Assembly (NCBI GenBank): GCA_036320915.1 | Contig: JAXBDG010000008.1 | Location: 2,108,001-2,172,000, forward strand | Length of the DNA: 64,000 nt | Source of the DNA: Linnemannia elongata | Taxonomy: Eukaryota > Mortierellomycota > Mortierellomycetes > Mortierellales > Mortierellaceae | Direction of reading: 5' to 3' | Part shown: one piece after another, positions 25,017 through 36,514 of the stretch | Numbering within the stretch: position 1 is the first letter of the stretch | How the letters are laid out: the number at the start of each line of letters is the position of its first letter | The notes under the pieces: model-generated | Told to the model about the DNA's origin: nothing | Databases searched by the model: none | The model's input: the letters and a program-made list of their open reading frames with translations, nothing else | Program-made: the position numbers and the translations under genes

Positions 25017-26029
25017 AGAGAAGAAAGGGAAAAAATGTGTGAGCCACGAGAGCACGAGAACCAATCACATCAACACTGGTAAAAAAACTGATTTGCGACA
25101 CGTTTAGGAGGGCAACAGCAAGAAAAGACTACAACTCGTGCTCTGATGGTCATCCCTGCAGGTTCATATATCCTTGCAATTCTCTTTCCAGGCGTCATTT
25201 TTGGGTGTTGATGACTGTGCTCACTTTCTCCCGTCTCGACCTCTTCATTTCCGAAGACCTCCTCCTTTGTTCGCCAGTGTCTCCTCTCTGGCGTGTTCAT
25301 CAAATTTTCCCGTCCTACTCCCCTCTCATTACATCACATACACATTCGTGCTTGTGCATTCGGAGCCACTGCCGTGCCCTACATTATTCCACATCTCCAC
25401 GAAACTAGCACTCGTGTCCAATTCATTGATACTATTCAACCTTCCCAGAATAGTAAAGCATCTTTCTTAGATTTTCGCCTTCTCTTATTTCTCTCTCTGC
25501 ACCTTTCTTTCTCTCATTGTCTTCTCCCCTCGATCCCTTCCAACATAAAAAGTACTCCCTCTGCTCATCCTTTCCCAACCCTCAATCCCTTGTAGCCACG
25601 CCCCACCCTTAATTCCGCATCATAACCCTCTTCACATACTATTCTCTTCAAGCGCTCCTGCTCATCCTCTCTCTTACTTCCACTCGTCCTTTCTGGATCT
25701 CGTTCTTTCTCTCTTTTTTTCTTCTTATTTGTACCACATCCTCTTCTTCCTCCTTTTGTCTTCCACCCATAGCTATTCCTACTCCCATCTCATCACTCAT
25801 CCCTCACCGTGCTCCATTTTTTTTCCGTCCTTCGCCCGCCACCGCTATTTACTCTTTGCATACTCTGCATAGTGACACATAATTCGCGTATCCTTTTCAC
25901 ATCCCTCAGGATCGACTTCCCTAACACACCCTTTCGGTTGCCTTTGTTTACTCTCTTTCTCATCCCACACATACATATTCGCACCCCACATCCCTGTCTC
26001 TCATACAATCACAAAATCTGCCATTCACG
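21339..26029. other. Gene-poor spacer between acidic paralogues 1 and 2
   Basis: No supported gene. Features are A runs at 22372-22394 and 24977-25013 (37 A), T/C-rich stretches at 22.7-23.4 kb and 25.2-26.0 kb (the latter being the leader of paralogue 2), and a leader-like segment near 24060-24240 that is related to one near 34140-34310 (listed separately). Confidence 0.5.
24060..24240 (+). repeat. Leader-like segment related to 34140-34310
   Basis: This shares with the 34.2 kb segment a run reading ACARGACTGRTYAAGG, a following ACGCTCG..CAACA..ACCCTCC block, ATCGCCATC-AGCCCACCCT, and GTGGACAA versus ATGGACAA at the same relative place. Here the start codon position reads GTG and is soon followed by stops, so it looks like a decayed copy of the same unit. 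The duplication is visible by eye; its extent is approximate. Confidence 0.5.
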
Positions 26030-26353
26030 ATGGCGCACGAGCAGGAACATGCAGTCCCACCCTTCGACAACAACGAGGATGATGATTTCGACGAGTACGA
26101 CGACATGGACATGTCTTCGTCTATCATAAGCTTTGGCGAACCAGACCTCGACGAGATTGCACTCCAGATCGCCCTTTTGGCAATTACACTCGTAATTAAC
26201 AATGGTGATGAAGATGATGACTACGAGTATGTCGACTATGTGGATTTGTACATGCCCGATATAGTTGAGGAATACGATGAACCAGATCTGAACGAGTTTG
26301 CTTGGCATGTTGCCCTCTTGTTCATAAATGGTGATCATGATCAACCCCGTTGA
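26030..26353 (+). CDS. Small acidic EPD-repeat protein, paralogue 2
   Basis: This is an intronless ORF of 107 residues with no signal peptide, dominated by Asp, Glu and Tyr. Like paralogue 1 it opens MA-x-EQE and has two repeat units: SFGEPDLDEIALQIAL (identical to paralogue 1 over SFGEPDLDEIALQ) and EYDEPDLNEFAWHVAL followed by FING. The nucleotide sequence around the first unit is about 80% identical to paralogue 1, with differences mostly at third positions. It shares the CCATTCACG-ATGGC start context and the terminal CAACCCC-TTGA stop region. AATAAA occurs at 26536-26541. Function is unknown; the family is unrecognised. Confidence 0.7.
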   Translation: MAHEQEHAVPPFDNNEDDDFDEYDDMDMSSSIISFGEPDLDEIALQIALLAITLVINNGDEDDDYEYVDYVDLYMPDIVEEYDEPDLNEFAWHVALLFINGDHDQPR

Positions 26354-29300
26354 GGATCTTTGGGATTGTGAATGGTAATATATATCATGAGAAATCTTTT
26401 CGCTCGTTGGTTTTTTTTCGATCTGCTTTACTCTGTCGATGTATAACTGACTTGTTCGTACTTTTTCTGTGTTTTTTCGATCTCTCATAGGCACGACGTG
26501 TACTCAGCATGGTCCCTTACATTGACAAAGGAATGAATAAAAAAAAGGTGTTGAAGTTCAGAACACCACCACCTATTGGTTATGATGAAAAAGAAGACTT
26601 ACAATCGATCAATTGATACTTGCTGAAAAAAGGGGGTGGTTATTTGTCGCCACTTCTCTGCTTGACCCCTTGCTTCGGCGCATACTGCAGGTACCTGCTA
26701 GGTTGTAAAGTAGACGAATGGAGAACAGGACTTGAAAGGGGAGAGTTGCATGACAACCTGTTTGGATCTGTGTATCAAATGAAAGTAAAATACTCTACGC
26801 CATGATCATACGAAATAAAAAAGTAAAACACAAGTTGCGAGAGCCCTGGGAAATGAACAAAGGAGAACAGCACAGAACGTGGTTATTGAGAGCAAAAGAA
26901 ATAAAAACAAACGCAAAAAACGTGGTGGGCGAATATTGAGAGCAGAAGGGAAACAACGCCTCCCAAACCAAAGCGGCGACGTTTATTGGTCCGTCGTGAC
27001 CCCTCGATGCCCTGACTGTTCCTTTCGTTCATTGGATTAGCTTTGTTTACCGAGTTGGTTGCTTGGATAATTGGTACGTTCAATTCGTTGTTTAATTGCT
27101 TTCGGCCCTTTTTTCTGGGCTCTCTACCCACTCTGCCCTTTTGTAACAACCATGGTCCATCCTTCTACCCATCGCTTTCTCTTTCTATCTCTCTCTATCT
27201 CTCTTTAGAAACCTCACTCTTGTCAATAGTCATAATGTGCAAGAGATTGGAGTCATACTCGTACTAAAGGCTCTCTTGGCAACAAAGAAATTTCAACCCT
27301 ATCACTTCTATACTCCGCCCCTTCTACTTCACGCCCCATGACCTTCCGAGGAGATAGAGATGCCTTATTAATTTTTCACTCAGCGGGGTCCTCGTCACTT
27401 CTGGTTCCCGATCCCTTGCTTGCATCTCTTCTTTTCATCTTGGTCTTATTTAATGTGATTGCTCTTCCTATTACATTCGAGTCGTCCCTTTTTCTGTGGA
27501 TATTTCTTGACGATGGTTACCTTTTTTGTCCTCCGATGATCACTCCATTCTTTGCGTTTATTTTTGCATTCGCAGTAATTGTTCACCGTGTGACCTTATC
27601 TTATTTTTTTTTTGCTTACCTTGGTATCAAGGTTACTCATGGCGACGTACTTGACGGTGCATGGTTGTGTGCGTGACCCTGTTTGCTCTCAAGCCTCTTT
27701 TATTGCATTACCTCCTCCCGTCCTATTGCCCAGCCTCCTTTTTTATTCCTTCTCCGCTCCACTCCACTCCACTCTTCTCCTCTCCCTCACAAAGCAGCCT
27801 CCAGCCCCTAGATCTGAATCGATTTCACAAACCATAATAAAATAACGTTTTCCTTAGCGCATACATATCTTTCTCTTCTCGATCCCTTATCGATAGCCGG
27901 ATCAAAAATAGTTGCAGAACTATCGGGTGCGAAGAGTTGCATAGCAACTAAAGGGTGAATGTATCCCTCAAATCATACCCACGACATACAAACGCGTGGC
28001 TACACCTTTAGGTTCCCGTACATCATGGTTCAAGTTCTCGCTATATAAAAACGATAGTCTTCTCGCAAAGGCGTAAAGCGCATTTTTTTTTGTCGCCAGC
28101 TTGTTTGTTCGTTGTTTGTGCAAATCAACAAAGTAACTAACGCACCTGGTTGTTTGTTCTATTTTCAATTAGTCTGTACAAAATGAGGTTCCACCAGGTG
28201 ACCGAAAAAAAAGGGTGGAAAAAAGAAGGAATGGGCTCGAGCCCAAAAACGAAAGATACATTGAAATAGAAATTGTGCATTGACGATCGCGACTCATATG
28301 TACATGTACTGTACATTGAGAAAAAAAAACAAACAAGAGACAACGAACTAAGCAGTTTTGCAATAGCTCATGACCTTTTTTATTTCTTCAATTGCAATAT
28401 CTTTATTAGCCTAGATACCATCAAAAAGCAGCGATCCTCAAGTGCACCTCCAGTAACATTGACCTCACCCCCTAACAGAAAGCCATGGGCATTCTGGAAC
28501 GAGAGCTCGACTACTACCGACCTATGGTGGCGATGATTCGCGTCTCAGCCATCCTCAAATCGCGGTGCTGCTTCTCGAATGTAAAACCTACCCTATCAGA
28601 TCACTCGGGACGAACGTTATATCGAATAAGGAATTGGCGGCGCAGTTTGGATAATCAGCGGTGTCATCTCCAACGATACAAAACGAGACGAAATTTGAGA
28701 TCGTCGAAAACCAATCCAAGAAAATCAAGGTTCTCATTCTGAGATACACTGGAGAGATCAATGTACTTGTCCCAAGACGAACCGAACGAACTGACGGTAA
28801 CAATTGCTAACTCTCGACAGCTAATCCCGTGCAGACGGAGGTCACCATTTCTCTCCAGACTCTCTTCTTTGATCAATTTTGCTTGGCACAGGCCGAGACT
28901 TTTGAATTGCAGGCAGGTAACCAGCAGTTGAGGATAAAGAGCGAGTAGTAGCTCGTCATTAAAAAGGACCGGATTTCAGATTCTAGGATCGCCAATTGGG
29001 AGTCGTGTCGATACCGCATTTCATTTCCTGCCAGGCGCGCCATGGCCCAACGAAGACAAAGGCCCGTCGATTGTCTCATGAGACGAGTGAGTCATTGTTC
29101 TGTCGAACACACGCGGTGGGATCCTGGCCCAGGGAAGTCGAAAGGATTTCTCTCGAGAGTTACCCAAATCTGTAACAGTCGCGCCAGGATTTAGGAGGAG
29201 GAATGTCGGGAAAAGGAATGGTCTCAGGAGTTCATCAAGATCGCTGCATCGGTGGGGTGGGGGTTGTTTTCGTGAGGGATCAACAATGGACTCAACGTTA

Positions 29301-29408
29301 TTGAAAATATGTAGGCATATACCAGTCCATTTTGAAATTTACAATACTGTTTTAAATAAAAAATGAATGGTTGTATGAAAGGAGAAGAGCGTGATTCAAT
29401 TAGAAGCA

Positions 29409-29452
<44 letters not shown>

Positions 29453-31637
29453 GGGAAGGGTATGGAGTACTCCAAAGGTCCATGGAAGCGAGAGATTTTT
29501 GGTGCAAAAATGGAAATAAGGAAAAAAGAACGATAAGGAAAACAAAGAAGAAAACGACAAGGGGCGATTAGACCCATGGTGAGTTCAAGCGTTATTGCGA
29601 AAACTGGGGAAAATGGTGTGGACCTGTAAAAAAAAAAAAAAAAGGCAGATATTGTGTCCCTATGACCCTGTTTATGAGCCAGCGAAGATCCTTCTTCTAG
29701 CCCAGACAGGCGTACAAAAACACAAACGCACTATATTTTGCTTAATGCAATCTATATGTTGTTGTTGCGGGCCCTATCGATCCCTTCCTTTTCTTCTTTT
29801 CTTCCCAGCTCACCTGTCGTACATTCAATCTTATTCTTTCCTTCCTTTTTTTTTCTTTTTCTTTTTCCTATCCTCACCCTCTCCGTCTCCATCCCCCCCT
29901 TTGCGCCTCAGCAACTTAGTCTATCAAGCAATTGCTGTACCTGATTTTCTCCACGATTAAGTTGTTTGTAAGAATTTTTGTTCCGTTTGACCACCACCGT
30001 CATCATCATCATCAATCATGCAATCTCCACAGTGTTTTTTTTTTGTTGTTTTTTTTTTTGCCGGTTGCTTTGCCATCCCGTATGACAATTGTCACACAAT
30101 AATCTACTCTCTCACCTCTTTTTTTTTCTTGGCATAACTCCCTCTGCTTTCTTTGATGGCTAAGTCTCTCTCGCTGTTTTTCTCGCCGTTGTTGTTCCTT
30201 TTTGCTGTCACCTCCAATGCTTTCCTCAAAGACATCCTTCCTCTTGAACAAATAAAAAAAATTGCACCCTGGCATATCCTTTCCCTTCGCTTGTCTTTAC
30301 GCATCCTCTTTCTTATGCGTCCTGTCTGTGTGCCTGCGCGTGTCCTGTCTACGTCTTCCGTGTGTGTGTGTGTGTGTTCGTGGCCCCCTGCCTATTTTTA
30401 TATAGTATTCAGACTCATTTACTTTTATACGCCTGCATTTCTCTTTGGTCGTTGTCCCCCCTGGCAATTGATTTTGTTTTGTGCGCGCGCGTTTTGCTCT
30501 CGCTTTTTTTCCGTCGGCTGTATTCTGCAATATAGTTACCATTCCTCCATTGCTCACTTGGTAGACGACCACATACTCAGCACGACTGCAAAAATCACCA
30601 TCAGACGTCCGACCTTCTCTTCCCCTGCTTTCCTCCCCTCTTCTGTCGTCTTGGGCAATGGCAAAGGAAAAAATGGGGCAAACATACTGCACAAAAAAAA
30701 TAAAATAAAGGGGCATCTTTTCACTTTTGCACCCTGGGCACCTTGCACCTTTGCCTGTTCGTTGCTCTTTTGCACTAACTACACGTGAGAAGCAAGAGGG
30801 CCTGGAGAAGGAGGGTGAATGCTCGATTTTGTTTGTTTGTTGGTTTACTTATGTGTATATAGCATTGGCATTACTTGTATGCGACTGGTGCTCACATTGT
30901 CAATTAGATATTGAATGAGAATCCTTTCAACTGAAAGACATACATATATTGGTCAAAGGGTTGTACTTCACTCGAAGATGCTGTCCCCAGGAGAAGTATA
31001 CCAAACAGAGATAATGCCAGGTGTGCGGTGCCGGTAATGAAAAAGAAAAGAGAATAAAGGCGGCACACTGTCCTCATTTGTTTGCTCCGTATTTCTTTTT
31101 TTTTTCTCTCTCTTACTCTCACCCTAACCCCAACGTTATACACATGCACACATAATTCATCCCTGCCTGCTGTCGTCTTTTTTTCTTTTTTCCTCTTCTT
31201 CTCTGTCTCTCTGTTTCTCTCTCTTTTTTTCTTTCTCTCTCTTTCCCTTTTTCTTTTTTTCTTTTCTCTCTTTCACTTTCTTACTCTTTCTCTCTCTTCC
31301 TTTATTTCTCCACTCAACTTTCCATTCTCATCACTCCCTCCCCGTCATCGTCATCCTCTCTTCACCCTCCTCCCTCTCTCTTCACCCTCCTTCTCCCTCT
31401 CTCTCCAACTTCGCTGTTTTCTTTCCTCTCATTCTTTGTTTATATTCTCCACCTTTACTCTTCTCTCTTTATTTCCCTACCCTTTCTCTCACAAGAGATA
31501 CCTCCTTTCTTCTCCACAGACAAAAAAGATCAGACAAATTTCTCCACATCCTCTCGTCACACCCACGCACATTCTCATCACGACAACACGACAACAACAA
31601 CTACAGCAACAAAATATCAAAACACAAATCACCCACA
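26354..31637. other. Gene-poor spacer between acidic paralogues 2 and 3
   Basis: There is no intact gene. It holds the decayed coding region at 28485-29090 (listed separately), an A run followed by a G run at about 29413-29455, poly(A)/(T) patches near 29629-29643 and 30040-30060, a (TG)n run near 30360-30378, and a C/T-rich leader from about 31080 leading to paralogue 3. Confidence 0.5.
28485..29090 (+). pseudogene. Decayed protein-coding region of unknown family
   Basis: An ATG at 28485 opens a coding-like stretch (ILERELDYYRPMVAMIR). A shift of frame is then needed to continue at 28559 with IAVLLLECKTYPIRSLGTNV and ISNKELAAQFG. A TAA at 28652 follows, but the same frame stays open and coding-like (KIKVLILRYTGEINVLVPRR). 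A very short intron-like sequence (about 24 bp, GTAACA..GCTAAC..CGACAG at about 28797-28820) then joins in phase to NPVQTEVTISLQTLFFDQF. Further open stretches reach about 29090 and end at a GTGAGT. One frameshift and one stop make it a likely pseudogene. I do not recognise the product. Confidence 0.35.
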
Positions 31638-31696
31638 ATGGCCAACAGCACACATAACTCCACCCTCTCGCACTTCAACAACAACAACAACAACAA

Positions 31697-31741
<45 letters not shown>

Positions 31742-32015
31742 CGCTGGCGGCCAAGACGATAACAATAACAACAACGACAGATACAGAAACCCGTACTCTG
31801 TCCCTATTCGCGAGAAATCTGACGAGACAGAGGTAGATGGGGAGTCGGAAGGGGTTCCCTTGTTGTCCATCACCTATACAATCATCGGCGGCGACTATGA
31901 AGTCGATTTTGACGACGAGGAATATATGATGCCGGATAATGTCGAGGAATATGATGAGCCGGACCAGGACGCGATTGCACTGGAGTACGCTCCCTTGGCC
32001 AACGGCGCTGAATAA
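31638..32015 (+). CDS. Small acidic EPD-repeat protein, paralogue 3 (Asn-rich N-terminus)
   Basis: This is an intronless ORF of 125 residues. The N-terminal third is nearly all Asn, encoded by an (AAC)n tract at about 31677-31741. The C-terminal half is acidic and keeps one repeat unit, EEYDEPDQDAIALEYAPLANG, matching EPD-x-D-x-IAL and the closing NG of paralogues 1 and 2. The stop lies inside the conserved terminal motif: the codon that is CAA in the other two copies is TAA here (TAACCCCATTGG), so the protein ends three codons earlier. The leader is strongly C/T-rich. There is no signal peptide. It is a diverged member of the same unrecognised family. Confidence 0.65.
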
Positions 32016-34140
32016 CCCCATTGGGGACGCTTAACGGTTGTCCTTTTGAAGGACCCTTTGCACACTGTTTGTACATGTTCATGGTAATACAAAGTCTCGG
32101 ACGTTTTTATTTTTTTTTATTTCGGTGTTCATGAATTTTCCTATTGGTATTTGCTAACACCATCTTGCTCTTGTGTTTCTTTTTTCTATCGTTCAGAAAA
32201 TAGAAGTATACCCCGTTGCAGGCTGGACCATGCACCGTGAACAAGGAAACCCAAAAAAATGTAGAAAACACACCGATAATCGCAAAAACAAAAGAATACA
32301 CCAGGAAACACCCAAAAATGTACTATAGCACAAAAGAATAAACAAAATAGCGGAGGTATCGAGGCTCCGGACGCCATAGATTGTTTGCCCTTGAGCCTGG
32401 GGACTGATCATCCATTACTGTTTCCAACGGTCGGCGAAAAAAAGGGGACCACTCTGTCTCTCTCTCTCTCTCTCTCACTTGCATTCACTTTCTCCTTTTT
32501 CCCTTTTTCCGTGCCTTTCTTTTCTTCCTTTCTCTCTCCTGACAATTCCACATACGATTTGATTTCTGCAAGGAGGAAGGCAAAGTGAGCAGTGTTTGAG
32601 GATTTTAAAAGGACTAATCGCTAGTACTTGAGAAGAGGAGTGAGGGGTACGAAGGAGAGAGCGAAGAGAATGAGGCAAGGAGAAAGAACATGAGTGAATA
32701 CATGTATACCATTGGGCTGGAATGGGTACAAAAACAATGCATGAAGAAGAAGGCAGGGCAGAAGTGGCGGTCAGCCCAGACAGGCGGCCCATCCGTAAAC
32801 GTCATGAATATATGTCGTATGTTTTTAACAAGTCGTTTGCTTTTACTCCCCCTTCACTTTTTCTCGATAGTGAATGGGCTGTTGTGTGGGCCTCACCTTT
32901 TCGATTGTTGAATCCATGATTCGCAGCCATACACGAGTCACTTTGCACTTCGTGTCTTCTATGTAGATGTTGTCTTTTGTGGAGGAACATGATTTGAGGG
33001 ATGGATTAGTCAAAGGCAGTGAGTGACCATGCAACAAAACATCAGAGAGCATAATGTACTTTTGGACGGGGTGCCCTGAGCACCCAAGTCCTCTTTCTTT
33101 CACTTCCGCTTCAATTCCTATCTCCGCTTCCCACTTCGCCTTCTTCACCTTGCATTTTCTTATGTTGCTACTCTAAAAAAAAGTCGTTGGGTGACTTCAA
33201 GACTGTTTGGTGTAATTGGCTTCGACGCAATTCGCCCACATTCACTGTTACTTCGTCCTTCATTTTTTTTCCCCGCCCGATTCCCCTTTTTTTTTTTTTT
33301 TTTTTTTTGTTGTTAACTTATCTCTTGCGTCGATTTCGATCCAATTGATATCCTTTACTTTTTTACGGGTTAGCCCTTTCTGTGATCACCTCCAACCTGC
33401 TGCATTTTCCTCACATCAATTGCTTTTTGTTTTTTGTCATCGTATGTTTTGATTACATTCCTCCTTTCTTTCAATTCTCTCCGCCAGCTAATTGAGTCTG
33501 TTCATTTTTTCCTTTGTGTCTCCTTCACCTAATAATGCAACCACTATTCTTGGCACTTGCTTTCTCTCTCTCTCTCTCTCCCCTTATTTTGTGTTGACAT
33601 TTCTACCCTCGTAAGGTCGACAGAGAACCAATTTTTTCTGTTTCAGAAGTCGAGCAGGGGTACATCATTTGATCATTTACCTTCGGAAAGAAACCACATC
33701 ACTCAACAGAAACGCTCGATGGCCTGACTGCGCGTCTCTCTCGTTCTCTGTTTTTGAGGGCGTCGCGTCCGTATCATTCCAATTGCTTACGAACATTAGA
33801 GATGTTCTTGACAGCTAGATAGAGATCGAATACACCCTCTTAACATGTCATTCAAAAGGACTCTTGTCTTATTGTCTTTGGGTGCCAGAGGATGAAGCTG
33901 GCTTTTCTGTGTTGTGGGGACATGAATAAACCCTAAGGGAGCCACAGAAGTTAAGAGAGGGCTGCGAGACTCGGTCTATACAGCGTAAACTCTTGTTTTG
34001 CGTGTGTCCTAACAGTAGGGCCGAAGCTAATTAAATTCTTTTCTGCCTATTCCCACCCCCTGCGTCCTTCGCTTTCTTCACTTCTTTCTGTTCTTTCCTC
34101 TCTTCACCACCATTCTCCTCTCCCATCCTCTCATCAACAA
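32016..34140. other. Intergenic, no gene seen
   Basis: This is the 3' side of acidic paralogue 3, then a CT microsatellite near 32456-32476, a T run near 33281-33308, and sequence without coding character up to the leader-like segment at 34140. Confidence 0.45.
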
Positions 34141-34310
34141 CACCAACAACAAGCAAGCACAAGACTGATTAAGGGCACGCTCGGCGCAACACTACCCTCC
34201 CTTTCTCGTTCTCCCTTGACCCATCGCCATCCAGCCCACCCTCCTTTCCTCATTGACCAAACAACAAGCAATCACAAGTCAAGCCAGCGAACCACCATGG
34301 ACAAACACAC
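34140..34310 (+). repeat. Leader-like segment related to 24060-24240
   Basis: See the entry at 24060. This copy retains an ATG (34297, context CCACCATGG) at the place where the other has GTG. Confidence 0.5.
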
Positions 34311-34569
34311 CAAGGCAAGCATCAGCATCTCTCGTTTCCTCCTTCTCCTCATCGACAACAGTCAAGTGATGCGCTCAGTCTCCTCCCTCTTCGCAAAACG
34401 AACAACCAATGCCGCTCTGATTCTGATTGTCCTAACATTGACTTATGCTTTTGTTTTGTTTACTTCCAGTTCTGATGAAATGGCAATTCTGGCTGCGGGT
34501 TTCTTTTGTGTCCTCATTCAACTCCGCGAGCGACCTGCACTGCAAGACACTGGAGCATGCAAGCAGTAG
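34297..34569 (+). CDS. Possible small hydrophobic ORF (low support)
   Basis: An ATG in a good context (CCACCATGG) follows a C/T-rich leader and opens a 90-residue frame. The centre is hydrophobic (NAALILIVLTLTYAFVLF, then MAILAAGFFCVLIQL), so two membrane spans are possible. However, part of that hydrophobic stretch is T-rich sequence ending TTACTTCCAG, which could be an intron, and no homologue is recognised. It may be a real small membrane protein or chance coding. Confidence 0.25.
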   Translation: MDKHTKASISISRFLLLLIDNSQVMRSVSSLFAKRTTNAALILIVLTLTYAFVLFTSSSDEMAILAAGFFCVLIQLRERPALQDTGACKQ

Positions 34570-36078
34570 CAAGCTGCAGGCAGGAGCAAAGGCAAGTGTC
34601 AAGGTGTTTTGTTATTCCCTCCACTCACAATCCCCAAAGCAGCACGTCAACCTTCCACGACCACGACAACAGTTGCTGCACAAGAAAACCACTTATGATT
34701 AGAAGGAGACTCCCGTTGGTGGATTACTCTCTGCCCACTTGGCCTCGCTAGATCCTAAATATACCCATCCCACCTAACATAACAGTTGATATGTGGCGTC
34801 CATCTATGGAGAGGCCTTTTCAGTTTGGTTGGGTTTACAACAATGAGGTGGCGCTCCCTAGCCAGGTTAATTAGGTTGTTATTTGTGTGGACGTGACACC
34901 ATAGGATGGCCTCACCCTGGATTCTCGTCGATGGTTGGATATCTCGGGACGCTATCATGCCATGGACATAAAACGGTGTTCCTACCCTATTCTACAATGC
35001 TTTAAGATGTGAAAGGAGAGGAATAGCGGCACTTCCCGAGGTCTTTAAATTGGAGACAGGATGACGCTTTTTTATGGGCACCTACATGTGCAGTATGGAG
35101 CCAACAGCCTTGTTCAGTTTTGCCTTGGATTGTGCGGACCAATTGTTTTTCTTATGGGTTTGGTGCTGAGATGTTCTTTGAGTGGTGGCATGATGATCAT
35201 CTAGGGCTTTGACACACGCGCTAGGTACTCTCCTTGTGTTATCTTTGTAGAGCAAGGGTGTGCTACAAGTGCCGACACGCGCCTTCAGAATGCAAGCAGG
35301 AAGCCGGGCAGAAGGAAACTGCAATGATTGTCTGTCATTCCCACACCAGCGGCCCGCCGAGGCAACCCCGTAATCCTCCAAACCCAGCAATCCACGGCGG
35401 AGAAGTACTGACCAGGAGAGATACCCAACGCCGGGGTATCGCATTACGATTTAATTTAGTGTGCTTCATGGTCTTCTCCGATGCGCTGGTGTCCCTTCTT
35501 CATATTTGTTGTTGGAGAGTTGGAAGTAGTAGTGCCGGTCATCTATCTTGCAGATTTGTTGTTGTGAGCTGTCTATGGATCCAACCTCTCGTTTATTCGT
35601 TATGAATGACTAATTCTTTGGGACATGCTGTACTCTCTTTTCTTTCTTTTTTTTCTCTTTTACTCCTAGCACTTCAACGCACAAATCGGGCAGCATGAGG
35701 CGAGTAAACAGGATAGAATAAATTTATGAAGTATAACAATAAAGGCATGGCTTTTGCTCCTTGGCTCTCCCATTCTCGATCCTGAAAAAAACATTTCTCC
35801 GTTCACTCAAATTCAGGCAACTTGAACTGAGAGTAAAAACAACAAAGAAACCAGCTGCATTTTACAATTCTGGTTGAGTAGGGCGAGTACCTTTCTCGCA
35901 CTCTTTTTTTATATGAGAGTATCAATGCTATCAAAGAGAAAGATATATTACACAACCTCATCGACAATTTGACATCCTTTTCTTCAATTCGTCCAGATGT
36001 CAACTTTCTGCTCCATAGCCAAAACTCAACGTGGTTTATGATGCAGGAAGATTACCAAGGCCGTTAAATTTTTCATTT
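34570..36078. other. Intergenic with weak coding-like fragments
   Basis: No supported gene. A 67-residue minus-strand frame at 34755-34958 has ordinary amino-acid composition (e.g. ILWCHVHTNNNLINLARERH), and a Cys-rich plus-strand stretch lies near 35234-35300. Both are surrounded by stops and may be remnants. AT-rich sequence follows up to the LINE cluster. Confidence 0.35.
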
Positions 36079-36450
36079 GTGTATACATATTTATTTTCTG
36101 TTAGAAACAAACACAATCGAGGCCATTGAAAGTGAAGGGCACTACACACCAAACTCGTCCACTAGTTACAGTCCGGTCCGCAACCTGGCTCTGCAAAACG
36201 CTTCAGCTGAAGACAAAAATGAAATCAGACGCGAATAAAAGGGATCCTTCCCATCCTCTGCATCATTGGTAACCTTCCTTCTTCTCAACAAACTCTTCAA
36301 CAACCGCTCGTCAGCAGCGCATGGGACCTTGGTCGCTCCAGGTCAGGTCCGATCCTCATGTGTGGCTAGTGAGGTGCTACGCAGGCAGCTTTCACCAAGG
36401 GTGGTGTAATTGCATCCTTGACTTCAGTCACCTCGGGGGGGGGGGGGCCT
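36079..36450 (-). mobile_element. LINE 3' end, copy 1 (5'-truncated, most diverged)
   Basis: Read on the minus strand, this ~370-bp segment aligns with the last ~370 bp of the longer copies at 37237 and 39286. Shared blocks include CAGTCCGGTCCG, ACCTGGCTCTGC and TTCCCATCCTCT. It is the most divergent copy, and a run of about 12 G (about 36437-36448) interrupts the CGGGGGCCTG block, which suggests an older insertion. No intact ORF remains. Confidence 0.65.
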
Positions 36451-36472
36451 GAAACGAGCGCGAACGGGACGC

Positions 36473-36474
<2 letters not shown>

Positions 36475-36514
<40 letters not shown>

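Noticed and set aside
30153..30788. 211-codon plus-strand frame beginning MMAKSLSLFFSPLL
   Set aside because: It looks like a signal peptide only because the DNA is T/C-rich. The rest is low complexity with no domain and includes a (TG)n microsatellite.
35234..35605. Cys-rich stretch resembling a zinc knuckle (CYLCRARVCYKC)
   Set aside because: The spacing does not fit CCHC (C-x2-C-x4-H-x4-C), and the surrounding frame has no other retroelement motif.
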